Below, one piece after another: positions 48,653 to 58,866 of a stretch of DNA of 64,000 nucleotides (position 1 is its first letter; each line of letters opens with the position of its first letter). The notes beneath the pieces are model-generated. The model was not told the origin of the DNA. It worked only from the letters and a program-made list of their open reading frames with translations, and made no database searches. The position numbers were made by a program, and so were the translations under genes. Source of the stretch: Leptospira neocaledonica (GTDB taxonomy: Bacteria > Spirochaetota > Leptospiria > Leptospirales > Leptospiraceae). The stretch lies in the NCBI RefSeq assembly GCF_002812205.1, contig NZ_NPEA01000002.1:186001-250000 (forward strand), read 5' to 3'.

Positions 48653-49056
48653 TGGGATCTGAACTTTTTTATAATCGTGAAGTTCAAAGATTGGATCGCA
48701 AATTATATCCACGAAAAGAGATTATAAACAGGGTAATCGGATCCAAACAATTTATGGACCAAAACTTCCATACAAAATTGGATCTGGATTCTGTCGTAGG
48801 AAAAACATTTCTATCTAAGTTCCATTATATCCGATTGTTTAAATCCTGTTACGGAATAACACCTCACCAATATCTGATTTCCGTTCGAGTGAAGAATGCA
48901 AAAGAATTACTTTTGAAAGATGTTTCGGTTTCAGAGGTTTGCGAAGGAGTAGGTTTTGAAAGTCATAGTTCTTTTGCCGGATTATTCAAAAAATACGCAG
49001 GCATGAGCCCTTCTTCCTTTCAATCCAAATATAAAAAAGCAATTTTGGAGAAGTGA
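48652..49056 (+). CDS. Stand-alone AraC-type DNA-binding protein
   Basis: From ATG 48652, sharing one base with the leuS stop TGA, the protein has 134 residues and little beyond the AraC domain. The helix-turn-helix units are LDSVVGKTFLSKFHYIRLFK and SEVCEGVGFESHSSFAGLFKKYAG with PSSFQ near the end. It is probably an activator of the two genes that follow, which are co-directional. The lack of an effector domain means its trigger is unknown. Confidence 0.92.
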   Translation: MGSELFYNREVQRLDRKLYPRKEIINRVIGSKQFMDQNFHTKLDLDSVVGKTFLSKFHYIRLFKSCYGITPHQYLISVRVKNAKELLLKDVSVSEVCEGVGFESHSSFAGLFKKYAGMSPSSFQSKYKKAILEK

Positions 49057-49109
49057 ACCTTCTTCATAAAAATTGACCTAATTTCCGATATATCCTTAAG
49101 ATATGCAGA

Positions 49110-49643
49110 ATGAAGGCTTTTAAAATTACAATTTTCTCTCTCGTTGGACTTGTTTCCGTATTACTTATTGTAGCGGCTTTTGCCTCAAAAGATTTTCAAA
49201 TACAAGAAGAGATCGTGATCGAAAAACCGAAACAGGTAGTTTTCGATTATATTAAAATTCTAAATAACCAAACTAATTACGCTAAGTGGTTTATGTTAGA
49301 TCCTGAAACTGAGTTCTCTTCCAAAGGTTTGGATGGAGAAGTCGGTTTTATCCATTCTTGGAAAAGTAAGAATGAGAATGTGGGGATTGGAGAACAAGAG
49401 ATCACGAAAAAAATAGAAGGCGAATATCTGGAAGTGCAGATCAGATTTGAAAGGCCCTTTGCCTCCAAGGATTCTGCTTTTACTAAACTGGAAACTATTT
49501 CTGAAAATAAAACCAAACTCATTAATAGATTTAATGGTAAGATGGTTTATCCGATGAATCTAATGATCCCGATCATCTGCGGCGATCTGGGAAAGGATAT
49601 GAAAGATAATATGGTTCGTTTGAAAGCTATATTAGAAAAGTAA
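49110..49643 (+). CDS. SRPBCC-fold (polyketide-cyclase-like) membrane-anchored protein
   Basis: The 177-residue protein has an N-terminal membrane anchor (about 5-24). The rest resembles the START/SRPBCC lipid- or ligand-binding fold, including EEIVIEKPKQVVFDYI and NYAKWFM. It follows the AraC regulator by 53 bases and precedes the VOC protein by 35 bases, a common grouping. Ligand unknown. Confidence 0.85.
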   Translation: MKAFKITIFSLVGLVSVLLIVAAFASKDFQIQEEIVIEKPKQVVFDYIKILNNQTNYAKWFMLDPETEFSSKGLDGEVGFIHSWKSKNENVGIGEQEITKKIEGEYLEVQIRFERPFASKDSAFTKLETISENKTKLINRFNGKMVYPMNLMIPIICGDLGKDMKDNMVRLKAILEK

Positions 49644-49678
49644 AAATATCTAGAATAATTTCTGCTAAAGAGAGAAAT

Positions 49679-50065
49679 ATGAAAATTACAGTAATGAGCG
49701 TGATGGTAGACGACCAAGAAAAGGCTCTTAAATTTTATACGCAAGTTTTAGGATTCGAAAAGAAAACTGATATTCCAATGGGAGAAGGAAGATGGCTGAC
49801 ACTTGTTTCTCCGGAGCAAAGAGATGGAGTAGAGTTATTACTGGAGCCAATGGGTTTTGCTCCGGCTAAAGTTTTTCAAAAAGAATTATCTGAAGCAGGT
49901 ATTCCTTGGACTTCTTTTAGTGTAGATGATGTAGACAAAGAATACGAAAGGCTTACAAAATTAAATGTGGAATTTACGATGAAACCAACACAAATGGGGC
50001 CAGTTAAATTAGCTGTTTTAAAAGATACCTGTGGAAATCTTATACAGATCGCTCAACTTCTTTGA
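49679..50065 (+). CDS. VOC/glyoxalase-family protein
   Basis: The 128-residue protein has the glyoxalase/vicinal-oxygen-chelate pattern: MSVMVDDQEKALKFYTQVLGF at the N-terminus and VKLAVLKDTCGNLIQIAQ at the C-terminus. The usual first metal His is replaced by a Val/Met region, so metal-binding may be altered. Substrate unknown; it may be a cofactor-free binder or resistance protein. Convergent with the next gene. Confidence 0.9.
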   Translation: MKITVMSVMVDDQEKALKFYTQVLGFEKKTDIPMGEGRWLTLVSPEQRDGVELLLEPMGFAPAKVFQKELSEAGIPWTSFSVDDVDKEYERLTKLNVEFTMKPTQMGPVKLAVLKDTCGNLIQIAQLL

Positions 50066-50071
50066 GAGATT

Positions 50072-51157
50072 TTATTTCAAAAGAATAAAAGCAAGTAATC
50101 CGACTAGCAACACTACTCCAACCAAAATTGCATAGTTGAGAGTGTTGCTTCCTTCGGATTGTTTTGAACCCATTCCCGCAGGACGAGGAGCGTTCGCAGC
50201 AGTTTTAGGTCTGGCTAAACGAACCGGTCTTTCTTCGAATGCTTGTAAGAGAACTCCTGCGGGACCTTTTGCAAATATATGATATTCGTTTTTGCCGGAC
50301 GCGATCGCTACAAAAGAACCGACCACAGGTTTTACGTTCCCATCCTTGTCCATTGCTCCCAAAGTTTTTGCTAGAGCCTTCTCCTCAGGAGAAACAGAAG
50401 GAAGTTGTAATAGGATCTTATCACCTTCGTTCAGATCGTCGAAGTCTATTCCGTTTACCGGAGATAAGATTGTTTTGGCTTGCACCACTCTTCCGAAACC
50501 TTTTCGAATAGTTTCGATTTGGCGCATTACCGCGGCTTTTTCCGGATCTAAATTTTCTGCAGGAGCGGCTCCCTCTGCGGGTTCTTCAGGAGGTTTAGGA
50601 ATGGATTGGATGATACCTGCAAAAAAACTTTTGCCTCTACATTTCAAACTGGATACATATTCCACATCCGCTTGTACTCGTATCATATTGATCTTCATAC
50701 TACTCTTGATCTGGTTTTCCAGCATATTGACTAGAGCAGCAGTATCATTACGATCCCACATAGGATAATATTGTTCTAATATTTGTTTTGTTAATTTAGT
50801 ATGAAGAATTCTTCCTACTGCGTCGGATAAACCTGGATCCGGAGCTTCTTGTCTAGCGGCTTCTGCGATATCATGTGAGATCTGACCGAAATCTTCGAAA
50901 GTTCTGATCTTTCGGATCATAGAAGAGTTGGAGAATAAGGAATATAATTCCAGAAATTCGTTTTTATATCTGGATAATAATCCTAAAACTACGCCCGCTT
51001 TGTTTTCAACATCGACTCTTAATTTTAAAAGATAAGCGTCTTTGATTTTTCCTTGGATAAGTTCGATCGCTTGCTCTTCTGTATGAACGGATTCCAAGGC
51101 AAGATTCATTTGATTTGCCTGTTCTTGGAGTTTACTTGTCTGAGGATTCTGTTCCAT
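50072..51157 (-). CDS. Tail-anchored protein of unknown function
   Basis: The 361-residue protein has a helical N-terminal part (about 1-165), a Pro/Ala-rich linker (about 195-215), a beta-rich region (about 235-315) and one C-terminal membrane helix (about 342-361, VVLLVGLLAFILLK). It has no signal peptide, so it is predicted to be a tail-anchored cytoplasmic protein. No family is recognised. It is 38 bases downstream of the GHKL-like gene, with which it is likely to form an operon. Confidence 0.65.
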   Translation of the reverse strand: MEQNPQTSKLQEQANQMNLALESVHTEEQAIELIQGKIKDAYLLKLRVDVENKAGVVLGLLSRYKNEFLELYSLFSNSSMIRKIRTFEDFGQISHDIAEAARQEAPDPGLSDAVGRILHTKLTKQILEQYYPMWDRNDTAALVNMLENQIKSSMKINMIRVQADVEYVSSLKCRGKSFFAGIIQSIPKPPEEPAEGAAPAENLDPEKAAVMRQIETIRKGFGRVVQAKTILSPVNGIDFDDLNEGDKILLQLPSVSPEEKALAKTLGAMDKDGNVKPVVGSFVAIASGKNEYHIFAKGPAGVLLQAFEERPVRLARPKTAANAPRPAGMGSKQSEGSNTLNYAILVGVVLLVGLLAFILLK

Positions 51158-51195
51158 ATTTCTAAAGACCTAACTATCGTAAGGAGAACTTTAGG

Positions 51196-51930
51196 TCATG
51201 TTAAGCCGCTAGCCTTTTCTTGTAACCATTTTTGGTATCTTTGCCTTCTGGGCACATAATTCTGATCTAATGGGATCTCGACTCTGGCAACAGTCTTATT
51301 CTCCGATTGGCGACTATAGATCGTAAACAAATGGCGGTCATAGCCGCTTTGGGCTACCAGAATTTCCACCATTGTGATACCCATACCTGCACCTTCCGTG
51401 GTATCACCGTATTTCATATAGTATTCAAACAGATTGTCAAATTCTTTAGAGTGAACGAACTTTTCTCGGATCCGCTTCTCCTCTCTGACGGCAAGAGTGA
51501 AATTATTTTGTACGAATAGAATGATCCGATCCGAACTGAAACTCAGGGTAACTTTTACAAATAGACCATGCTCTTTCATCTTCCTACGATAGTAGGGAAA
51601 CTTCCGGCTGACTAGATTTTCCTTAAAAGATTCCATTCCCAAATCGTACTGGGAAGGGTCTGCGATATTCAGCCCTAGTTCCTTAAATAGAACCCGTTTA
51701 ATTGCTGCTTTGGTCGCGTTTACGATCAGTTCTTTTGCTGATGTAAATATAAGTTCGGTCAGATCCTCTCTTTTGTATTTGGAAAGGACTGTTTGGATGA
51801 TATGTTTGAGCTTATTTTCGCCCCGGGTACTCAGGACGTAGGTAATGATAGAAATTGGCTCTTCTTTTTTTACGGCCGTCTCGACCTCGAAGAGGAATTC
51901 TTGGGGGAGTTCCTCGATTCCCTCGTACAT
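51196..51930 (-). CDS. GHKL-ATPase-fold-like protein
   Basis: The 244-residue protein has elements of a histidine-kinase-like ATPase: KELIVNATKAA (residues 66-76) is like the N-box E-L-x-x-N, and GDTTEGAGMGITMVE (175-189) like the GxGxGL G-box. The D-box (usually D-x-G-x-G) is absent, replaced by FVQNNF. There is no histidine phospho-acceptor. It could be a degenerate anti-sigma-like or kinase-like regulator. The pattern match is partial and ATP binding unproven. Confidence 0.6.
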   Translation of the reverse strand: MYEGIEELPQEFLFEVETAVKKEEPISIITYVLSTRGENKLKHIIQTVLSKYKREDLTELIFTSAKELIVNATKAAIKRVLFKELGLNIADPSQYDLGMESFKENLVSRKFPYYRRKMKEHGLFVKVTLSFSSDRIILFVQNNFTLAVREEKRIREKFVHSKEFDNLFEYYMKYGDTTEGAGMGITMVEILVAQSGYDRHLFTIYSRQSENKTVARVEIPLDQNYVPRRQRYQKWLQEKASGLT

Positions 51931-52029
51931 TTGGATTCTCGATTATATGGACCCCGGCACGCTTACGAGAAAAAAACGAAAAACGCCCGGGAAAAAAGAA
52001 CGGGAATTTCGAGTCGAAAATGAGAAATT

Positions 52030-53382
52030 TTAATCTTTCAATTGTAGGAAACCGCTGATTTCGTCCATAACAGCCCCCACCTCCGGTTTGCAGGATCGAA
52101 TAACGTTAACCAATTTCGGGTCCGTCCCTGGGATTTTTCCCTCATGGAATTTGAGTTTAAATTCTGTAAATTTTAAACCGTGGGCGGTGGAGATTACGAC
52201 CACCTGATCACCTTTGGAGATGGTTCCCTTGCCCATCAGTTTGTATAATGCGGCAAGTGCCACACCAGTATGTGGATCATTGTACAATCCGAATAGATCC
52301 GTCTTAGCAGAAGCTTCCGAAAGTTCCGCTTCGCTTGCCTGTTCCACGATTCCATTGAATTTTTTTAATGTACGAATTGCTTTTTGGACAGAGACAGGAT
52401 TTCCGATTTGGATTGCAGAAGCAAGGGTAGGCTTCGCGTCCACCGGATTGAATTCCTCAAAATTTTTCAGATAGGAAAGATAGAGCGGATTTGCGTTCTC
52501 TGCTTGGGCCAAAACGATCCTTGGTAGCTTATCGATCAGACCTAATTCTTTTGCCATCTCGAAACCTGCTCCGAGTGCAGAGACATTTCCTAAATTTCCG
52601 CCAGGAATGATTACCCAATCAGGGACCTTCCATTCCAATTGTTGAACGATTTCAGGTGCGATCGTTTTTTGACCTTCGATACGAAGACTGTTCATTGAAT
52701 TTGCAAGATAGATTCCTGCTTCTTTCGTAACTTCTTTAACGATCTTCATACAACCGTCAAAGTCTGTTTCGAGTGCGATTACTTTCGCACCGTTAGAAAC
52801 CGGTTGTATCAATTGTGCTTGGGAAACTTTTCCTGCAGGAAGAAAAATAATTGCTGGGATGCCGGCCTTAGCAGCGTAAGAAGCTAAAGCTGCAGAAGTA
52901 TCTCCTGAACTTGCGCAGGCTACCGCTCTGATCTTAGCTCCATTGTTTAACATATGTTTTACTTGGGAAAGCAGAACGGTCATGCCTAGGTCCTTAAATG
53001 AACCTGTGTGGGAGATCCCACATTGTTTGATCCAAAGACCGCCTAGGCCAAAATGTTTTGTAAGCCTTTCGGAATTGAATAAATGAGAAAGACCTTCTCC
53101 TGAACTTACGATCTCAGAGTCTTCTACATGAGGAAGAACCCATTCTCTTTTATTCCAGATACCTGAGCTGTTCGGAAATTTTACCGAACCCAATCTGGAA
53201 TCGAATAGGTCCTTCCATTCCTTCCCCGACTTTTCTTTTAGAGCTCCCATATCGTGAGAAACCTGAAGAAGGCTCCCACATTTACGACATTCGTATACGA
53301 TATCGTTTAGATCGTAAGTTGCTCCGCAAGAATCGTTGATACAGCGGAATTCCGCTTTCAACTTGGTAAAGGTAAGGCTCAT
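52030..53382 (-). CDS. thrC: Threonine synthase
   Basis: ThrC makes threonine from O-phosphohomoserine using PLP. The 450-residue protein has an N-terminal zinc-ribbon-like segment (CINDSCGATYDL then YECRKCGSLL), the PLP lysine in SHTGSFKDLGM, the phosphate-binding GNLGN and later the VVISTAHGLKFTE motif. It follows the SPFH gene by 3 bases on the same strand, so they are probably co-transcribed. Confidence 0.95.
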   Translation of the reverse strand: MSLTFTKLKAEFRCINDSCGATYDLNDIVYECRKCGSLLQVSHDMGALKEKSGKEWKDLFDSRLGSVKFPNSSGIWNKREWVLPHVEDSEIVSSGEGLSHLFNSERLTKHFGLGGLWIKQCGISHTGSFKDLGMTVLLSQVKHMLNNGAKIRAVACASSGDTSAALASYAAKAGIPAIIFLPAGKVSQAQLIQPVSNGAKVIALETDFDGCMKIVKEVTKEAGIYLANSMNSLRIEGQKTIAPEIVQQLEWKVPDWVIIPGGNLGNVSALGAGFEMAKELGLIDKLPRIVLAQAENANPLYLSYLKNFEEFNPVDAKPTLASAIQIGNPVSVQKAIRTLKKFNGIVEQASEAELSEASAKTDLFGLYNDPHTGVALAALYKLMGKGTISKGDQVVVISTAHGLKFTEFKLKFHEGKIPGTDPKLVNVIRSCKPEVGAVMDEISGFLQLKD

Positions 53383-53385
53383 ACT

Positions 53386-54378
53386 TTAGATAGAATTTAG
53401 AATGTCCTTTTTTTTGGCATCAAATTCTTCCTGAGAAATCAGGCCTTGGTCCAGCATACTCTTGAGTTTTGTGAGTCTTGCTGTCGCATCGTTCTGGTTG
53501 GAATTCCCACCGGCATTGTTCTGTCCCATCATCCCGGCCATCATATTACCCATATTCATTCCCATTCCAAGTCCCATACCTGCTGACATACCTTGGCCGG
53601 CATTTCCACCTTCGTTCTTCGCTGCGGCTTCTCCAATATCCAACATCCTTTTTTGCTGGTACATTCCACCCAGAGCGTCGATCTCGAATTTGTCTGCCAG
53701 AACCTTTTGGATCTTTTGGAAGTTCGGATCGTTCTGATCGAAGTTGATGGATTGAACAAAAAAATCTAAAACTTCTATCCCGTATTTAGAGAAGTCAGGT
53801 TGAATCTTTGTTTTTCCTGCAGAAGAAGCTTCTTCCAAATGTTGGTTCAATCGAGTGATTGGCTCTCCCGATTTTAAAACGACTTCTGCTAGAAAATCAC
53901 TTAGCCTAGTGACGATCATCGGTCTTAAAAAATTATCCACCTCGTCTTGTGAATAAGCCCCTCTTGCACCGACAACTCCTACTGCAAATGCTTTAGAGTC
54001 CACGATCTTAATATTATAAGAACCGTTTGCCCTGACTCCCAGTGTGATCGTGTATTTAGGATCTTCTACTTGGATGGGCGCGGGAGTTCCCCATTTTAAT
54101 TGGATCAGAGCTTTATTTACATAAACAACTTCTGCAGTAAATGGAGTTTGTCCTCCGAAAGGAAGGTTCACTAATTTTTCTAAAATTGGAACGTTTCCTG
54201 TTTTTAAAGTATGAGTTCCAGGTCCGAAAATATCCAGAGCCTTACCTTCTTTAAAGAAGATAACCTCTTGGCTTTCGTTCACTACCAATTGTCCGAAGGT
54301 ACTGATATCGTTACGCGGAAACTTCCACACGATCTCTCCCGGTTTTCCTTCGTATTTTATTACGTCTATTAATGCCAT
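53386..54378 (-). CDS. SPFH-domain protein with SHOCT tail
   Basis: The 330-residue protein has an SPFH/virion-core-type domain (about 1-225; FPRNDISTFGQLVVNESQEVIFFKEG near the start), a Met/Gly/Asn-rich linker (about 255-290) and a C-terminal SHOCT motif (LTKLKSMLDQGLISQEEFDAKKKDIL). The type is the YdjI/virion core group, known for membrane-stress roles, but function here is unproven. It precedes thrC by 3 bases and follows the 178-residue gene. Confidence 0.9.
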   Translation of the reverse strand: MALIDVIKYEGKPGEIVWKFPRNDISTFGQLVVNESQEVIFFKEGKALDIFGPGTHTLKTGNVPILEKLVNLPFGGQTPFTAEVVYVNKALIQLKWGTPAPIQVEDPKYTITLGVRANGSYNIKIVDSKAFAVGVVGARGAYSQDEVDNFLRPMIVTRLSDFLAEVVLKSGEPITRLNQHLEEASSAGKTKIQPDFSKYGIEVLDFFVQSINFDQNDPNFQKIQKVLADKFEIDALGGMYQQKRMLDIGEAAAKNEGGNAGQGMSAGMGLGMGMNMGNMMAGMMGQNNAGGNSNQNDATARLTKLKSMLDQGLISQEEFDAKKKDILNSI

Positions 54379-54436
54379 AAGAACTCCTTGGAAATATATT
54401 ATTCACTACTTAACTTCAGGCAAATCAAAAATAAGA

Positions 54437-54976
54437 CTATTGTTTTAAGAAGACATCCTTTCTACCCTTTAGAGCAGAATCGAATTCATCTAGCTCAGAT
54501 CTAAAACTACTGACCCAGTCCCTTATTGTGTCTACTGAAACATCGGGCGGAAAGTTAGGAGATTTAACCTTGGTGGATAATTCTTCCGCATGATGGATCA
54601 AAGAATAATCCCATTCTGCCAAAGCTTCCAACTCCGACTCCGTTGCCTTAAATCCAGTACCCAACCCGTTCAGACCGTAACTTGCTCCAATAATTTCGTT
54701 TTTGAGTCTTTCTATGATGGAAAGTAAGACCTCCGTGGAGCCGATTAGATCCATTCTTCTTTCTCGGACGAAATTTTCTTCGATCCTACGGATCGGTTCC
54801 TTGAGAGAATCCAATTTTTTGGATAATTCATTTCGAGCAATCCTATCAGCTTCGTAATATTGATGGTTCTTTAAAACTTCTCCATAAAAAGGAAACACTG
54901 AAAGGAAGGATAAGATCTTTCCCTTCTCCGCTTTGAATCTGGAAACATATTGTGAGATCGGGCTGTTAGAAGTCAT
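54437..54976 (-). CDS. Hypothetical helical protein
   Basis: From ATG 54976 the protein has 179 residues; an in-frame TTG at 55012 is possible. It is rich in Glu, Arg and Leu with long helices (about 40-100) that may form a coiled coil, and no recognised domain. Its position just upstream of the SPFH gene (58 bases) suggests a functional link, but this is inference. Confidence 0.6.
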   Translation of the reverse strand: MTSNSPISQYVSRFKAEKGKILSFLSVFPFYGEVLKNHQYYEADRIARNELSKKLDSLKEPIRRIEENFVRERRMDLIGSTEVLLSIIERLKNEIIGASYGLNGLGTGFKATESELEALAEWDYSLIHHAEELSTKVKSPNFPPDVSVDTIRDWVSSFRSELDEFDSALKGRKDVFLKQ

Positions 54977-55143
54977 GTATAGAAGAATGATCCGGAATTT
55001 CTTCGCAAGCAAGACAAATACTTATCTTTTAGCATCATATCCATGAAATCGTAACTTAGGTCTTGAGGTTCCCTGGATTTATTTCTTGCTAGAAGATCCC
55101 AGGAAAGTTTTTAATTCAATTCTGGAAATAGAATCTCTGCGTT

Positions 55144-56334
55144 ATGAAATCCTATATACTGTCCATCTTTGCGTCCAAAAAAGGAGAAATAGAATCATTA
55201 AACGGGATTAGGGCAATCGCAATTTTGATGGTAATGGCTAACCATCTTTGGGTTTTCGAACAAAGAATTATGGGAGAGATGCCTCGCTGGCTATCTTGGT
55301 TTGTGGAAAATCAAACCACCATTGTGGATGTGTTCTTTGTTTTAGGGGGATTTCTAAATTATGGAGGTGTGCTTCAATCTTATAAAAGAGAAAACAGTTT
55401 TCCTTTTTCTAAATTTGTCGTAAACCGTTCTTTGCGAATACTTCCGGCTTATTATGCTGCATTAGCTTTTTCTTATCATTATTTTTATAAACAAGGACAA
55501 AAACTCAAGTATATACAGAATCCGAGCCGTGATTTGCTTTGGTTGATAAACAAAGGTCAAAAGGCTTTGGATTATGTTTGGGCGGATGGAATCTTTTTAT
55601 CCAACTTTTTTCCTAGAGTTTTAGATGTGGGCTGGTATATTTCTTTAGAGCAGCAGATCTATTTCTTGATGGTGGTTCTCGGTCCTTTTTTCTTATTCTC
55701 TAAAACTAAAAAAACCAGAGTAATTATATTATCAATCCTATATATTATCCCTTTTTTATCTAGATGTTACCTTTATTCCAAGGGCCAGATGAATGCCGAC
55801 GCTCTTTTTTGGACCCAGAACAGATTCGATTCTATGATTGCCGGAATGCTTTTGGCGGAATATGTGGATTATAAACCAGTCGGAGAAAGTTTAGGAAAAT
55901 TGAAATATTATCTGATAGGAATCATCGCAATTTCCTTCATTTTGATCTCTTATTCATTCGGTTGGAAACATTTCATTCGATTGACCCTAGCAAATAATTT
56001 TTATAATATTGCCTTGGCTTTAATCATCTACCTGGCAATTCAGAAAGAAGGAATATTTAAAACTATCCTAGCGTTACCGATATTTCGTCCTTTGTCCAGA
56101 ATTACGTTTACTGTTTATCTATGGAATATACCTTTGATGGGAATAGCAACCAAATGGGCCCTCGAAGGAGAAAAGATAGTTACTTTGAGTGTTTTACCTA
56201 AACTCTACCTGATCTGTTTTGGATTTACGATTTTGGCTTCTTGGCCTATTTTCTTACTGATAGAACAACCTTTTATCTGGTGGAAAGAAAAATCGAAAGT
56301 TTTAGAAAATAAGAACCAGACTGAGACCGCATAG
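55144..56334 (+). CDS. Acyltransferase 3 family membrane protein
   Basis: The 396-residue protein has about ten hydrophobic helices. The N-terminal NGIRAIAILMVMANHLWVFE carries the family's active-site region (R-x6-V-x2-H) and RSLRILPAYY is the conserved R-x-R-x-P-like motif. Acyltransferase 3 proteins add acetyl or other acyl groups to surface sugars, lipids or peptidoglycan. It opens an envelope cluster with lepB and a PBP. Substrate unknown. Confidence 0.93.
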   Translation: MKSYILSIFASKKGEIESLNGIRAIAILMVMANHLWVFEQRIMGEMPRWLSWFVENQTTIVDVFFVLGGFLNYGGVLQSYKRENSFPFSKFVVNRSLRILPAYYAALAFSYHYFYKQGQKLKYIQNPSRDLLWLINKGQKALDYVWADGIFLSNFFPRVLDVGWYISLEQQIYFLMVVLGPFFLFSKTKKTRVIILSILYIIPFLSRCYLYSKGQMNADALFWTQNRFDSMIAGMLLAEYVDYKPVGESLGKLKYYLIGIIAISFILISYSFGWKHFIRLTLANNFYNIALALIIYLAIQKEGIFKTILALPIFRPLSRITFTVYLWNIPLMGIATKWALEGEKIVTLSVLPKLYLICFGFTILASWPIFLLIEQPFIWWKEKSKVLENKNQTETA

Positions 56335-56362
56335 TCTCGTCCAATGAATACGAAACCATAAT

Positions 56363-56959
56363 ATGAAATTTGATTCGGAAATAATTCGTACGATCAGGCG
56401 TTCTACATTTCGTTGGATTAAACTTTCTTTTCCGATCTTATTTGCGATATTCTTCATTTTATATTTTAGGATCTTTGTGATCCAGTTTTATCTAATCAGC
56501 GGCACGAGTATGATGCCTAGCTATAAAGAAAACGATTGGGTCTTGGTCAAAAAATGGGGTTTCCCGGCACAGATCGGTCCTTGGGTTTTGTATATCTTAG
56601 AGCCTGATGTAGATAGATTCGACGTATTGGTTTTAGATGGGATCGGCGCAGAACTAAGTTTAAAAAGAGTGGTCGGACTTCCCGGAGACTTTTTTAGATT
56701 TTCGGAAGGAAGAATACTGATAAACGATTCTTCCTTAGAGGAACCTTTTTTGAATTCTGGTTATAAGACCCAAGCTCCTTCCGCATCGATTCTACCCGTT
56801 ATCGGAGTTTCCGGAAATATAGGCATCGGAGATTCGGGAAGGATCCCGCCAGGGTATGTTTTAGTTTTGGGAGATAATCGAGAATTTTCCACAGATTCCA
56901 GAAATTACGGCCTGATTCCTTTCAAAAAATTGAGAGGAAAGGTAATCGCCAGCTTTTAA
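56363..56959 (+). CDS. lepB: Signal peptidase I
   Basis: Signal peptidase I cleaves Sec/Tat signal peptides. The 198-residue protein has one N-terminal membrane helix (about 22-42), the catalytic Ser49 in SGTSMMPS and the general base Lys101 in LKRVVGLPGD, plus the C-terminal GDNREFSTDSRNYG box. It starts 28 bases after the acyltransferase gene and is one of possibly several lepB copies. Confidence 0.97.
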   Translation: MKFDSEIIRTIRRSTFRWIKLSFPILFAIFFILYFRIFVIQFYLISGTSMMPSYKENDWVLVKKWGFPAQIGPWVLYILEPDVDRFDVLVLDGIGAELSLKRVVGLPGDFFRFSEGRILINDSSLEEPFLNSGYKTQAPSASILPVIGVSGNIGIGDSGRIPPGYVLVLGDNREFSTDSRNYGLIPFKKLRGKVIASF

Positions 56960-57051
56960 ACCATTATTCCAACTCGGATTTCACTTGTACTAGAAAAGCT
57001 CTTTAATCATTCTGAAAAAGACCGAAATATATAAAAGCGGTTCGCTTATCG

Positions 57052-58866
57052 ATGGATTATAACCCTCTCAATCGAAAAAGATTCACGATCTTATTCATAC
57101 TATTATGTGTATTCTTCTCGGGACTTTTGGTTCGAGTCGGTTATCTAGTATTTTTTAACGATAGAGAGATCGCATTTAAGAATGGAGAAAGGATCGGAAG
57201 AGGAGCGATCTACGATAGAAGAGGAATAGAATTAGCATTGTCCATAGATTCTTCCACGATTGGAATCTATCCGGGAAATGTTTACGATCCGAATTTCACA
57301 GCAGTACAAATTTCTCCTTATCTGGATATTCCTCCTGAAAAGATAGAATCATTGATCCGAGAAAAAAGTAGATATTTCCTTTTGAAAAGGGAGATAGACG
57401 ATACTACTGCAAGTCGTATTATGGAAATGGCTCTTCCAGGCGTTAGAAGAGAAAGAGAGTTCAAGAGAGTTTATCCTCATGGAAGTCTGGCCGCCAGTTT
57501 AGTCGGCTTTACAGGGATGGATGATGATAAGGCGCTTTCCGGTTTAGAATATTATTATAATCAAGAATTGATGACGCCTACGGAAGTGGACTCAGCTAGA
57601 GGTGCGAATGTTCATTTAACCTTGGATGGACTCATTCAATTCAAATTAGAAAAAGCCCTAGGAAAAAGATTCGAAGAAACCGGTGCTAAAAGGGCAGTAG
57701 GGGTTTTAATGGAGATCCATACGGGAAGAATATTGGCAATGGCCAGCTTCCCTTCGTTCGATCCAAACCGTTATTCCGCTTTTGACGAATACACGCATAC
57801 GAATTGGGCGATCCGGCATGTGTACGAGCCTGGATCCACCATGAAAATTTTCCTAGCAAGTATACTTCTTAATGAAAATTTAATACATCCGAATGAAAAG
57901 TTTGATTGTCCTGGATATGTGGACTACGGAAAGACCAGGATCAAATGTACACATGTTCACGGAAAAGTGAATCTGGAAGAGATCTTACAATATTCCTGTA
58001 ACGCAGGGATTATTAAAGCTGCTGCAAAAATCCCGAACGATGTACTTTATGAATATATGAAACGATTCCGTTTCGGAGATAGAGCGGGACTTCTGCCCAA
58101 TGAATCCGTGGGATATATGCCGATCTTGAACAAATGGACCCCGACCACTCCGATGTTCATGGCAATTGGCCAAGGAATTTCAGTAACTCCTATACAATTA
58201 GTCGCATCCGCGGCTTCTATCGTAAACGGAGGAAGATTTATCACACCTAGAGTTGTCTCTCATATCACCGATTCCTACGGAGAAGTCCTACAAGAATTCC
58301 AATCGGAAGAAACTCCTGTAGGTATCAAAGAATATTCCACCGAAAAATTATTAAAAGCGATGACTAGAGTTGTCCAAGCAGGGACAGGAAAGAACGCATA
58401 CATACAAGAATATTCTATTGCAGGAAAGACAGGAACAGGTCAAAAGGCAGTATCTGGCCGTGGTTACCAAGACGGATTATGGTCTGCGTCGTTTTTAGGG
58501 TTTTTTCCTGCGGACAAACCGAAAGTTGTCGGTTTGATTCTTTTTGATGAACCAAGGGGGGATAGTCATACAGGTGGAGGACTTGCAGCCCCAGTATTTA
58601 GAGAAGTGGTGGAGAATATCATTCCGATCATAGAACAGGGAGAAAGAACGGTTAACGTAAAACTTCCCAAATTAGAGAGAAAGCCACTTACAGGAAAATC
58701 GGAACGTATTCCTGACCTGATCGGAAGAAGTAAAAGAGAAGTTGTAGAATTATTAGCTCCGTTGGGGGTTCCTTACAAACTTCACGGAAGCGGATTCTGT
58801 TATGAACAGGATCCCTCTCCAGGTTCTTCTTATGAAGGAAAAAGGATAAACGTATTCTTCCAATGA
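57052..58866 (+). CDS. Penicillin-binding transpeptidase (PBP2/FtsI-like) with PASTA domain
   Basis: The protein cross-links peptidoglycan peptides. The 604-residue protein has one membrane helix (about 12-34), a dimerisation domain, then a transpeptidase domain with the SxxK motif S262-T-M-K265, SCNAG (about 321-325) and KTGTG. The C-terminal PASTA region (about 545-604) starts [20 protein letters not shown]. The PASTA repeat and length fit an FtsI/PBP3- or SpoVD-type protein rather than PBP2. It overlaps the next gene by 4 bases (ATGA). Confidence 0.95.
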   Translation: MDYNPLNRKRFTILFILLCVFFSGLLVRVGYLVFFNDREIAFKNGERIGRGAIYDRRGIELALSIDSSTIGIYPGNVYDPNFTAVQISPYLDIPPEKIESLIREKSRYFLLKREIDDTTASRIMEMALPGVRREREFKRVYPHGSLAASLVGFTGMDDDKALSGLEYYYNQELMTPTEVDSARGANVHLTLDGLIQFKLEKALGKRFEETGAKRAVGVLMEIHTGRILAMASFPSFDPNRYSAFDEYTHTNWAIRHVYEPGSTMKIFLASILLNENLIHPNEKFDCPGYVDYGKTRIKCTHVHGKVNLEEILQYSCNAGIIKAAAKIPNDVLYEYMKRFRFGDRAGLLPNESVGYMPILNKWTPTTPMFMAIGQGISVTPIQLVASAASIVNGGRFITPRVVSHITDSYGEVLQEFQSEETPVGIKEYSTEKLLKAMTRVVQAGTGKNAYIQEYSIAGKTGTGQKAVSGRGYQDGLWSASFLGFFPADKPKVVGLILFDEPRGDSHTGGGLAAPVFREVVENIIPIIEQGERTVNVKLPKLERKPLTGKSERIPDLIGRSKREVVELLAPLGVPYKLHGSGFCYEQDPSPGSSYEGKRINVFFQ

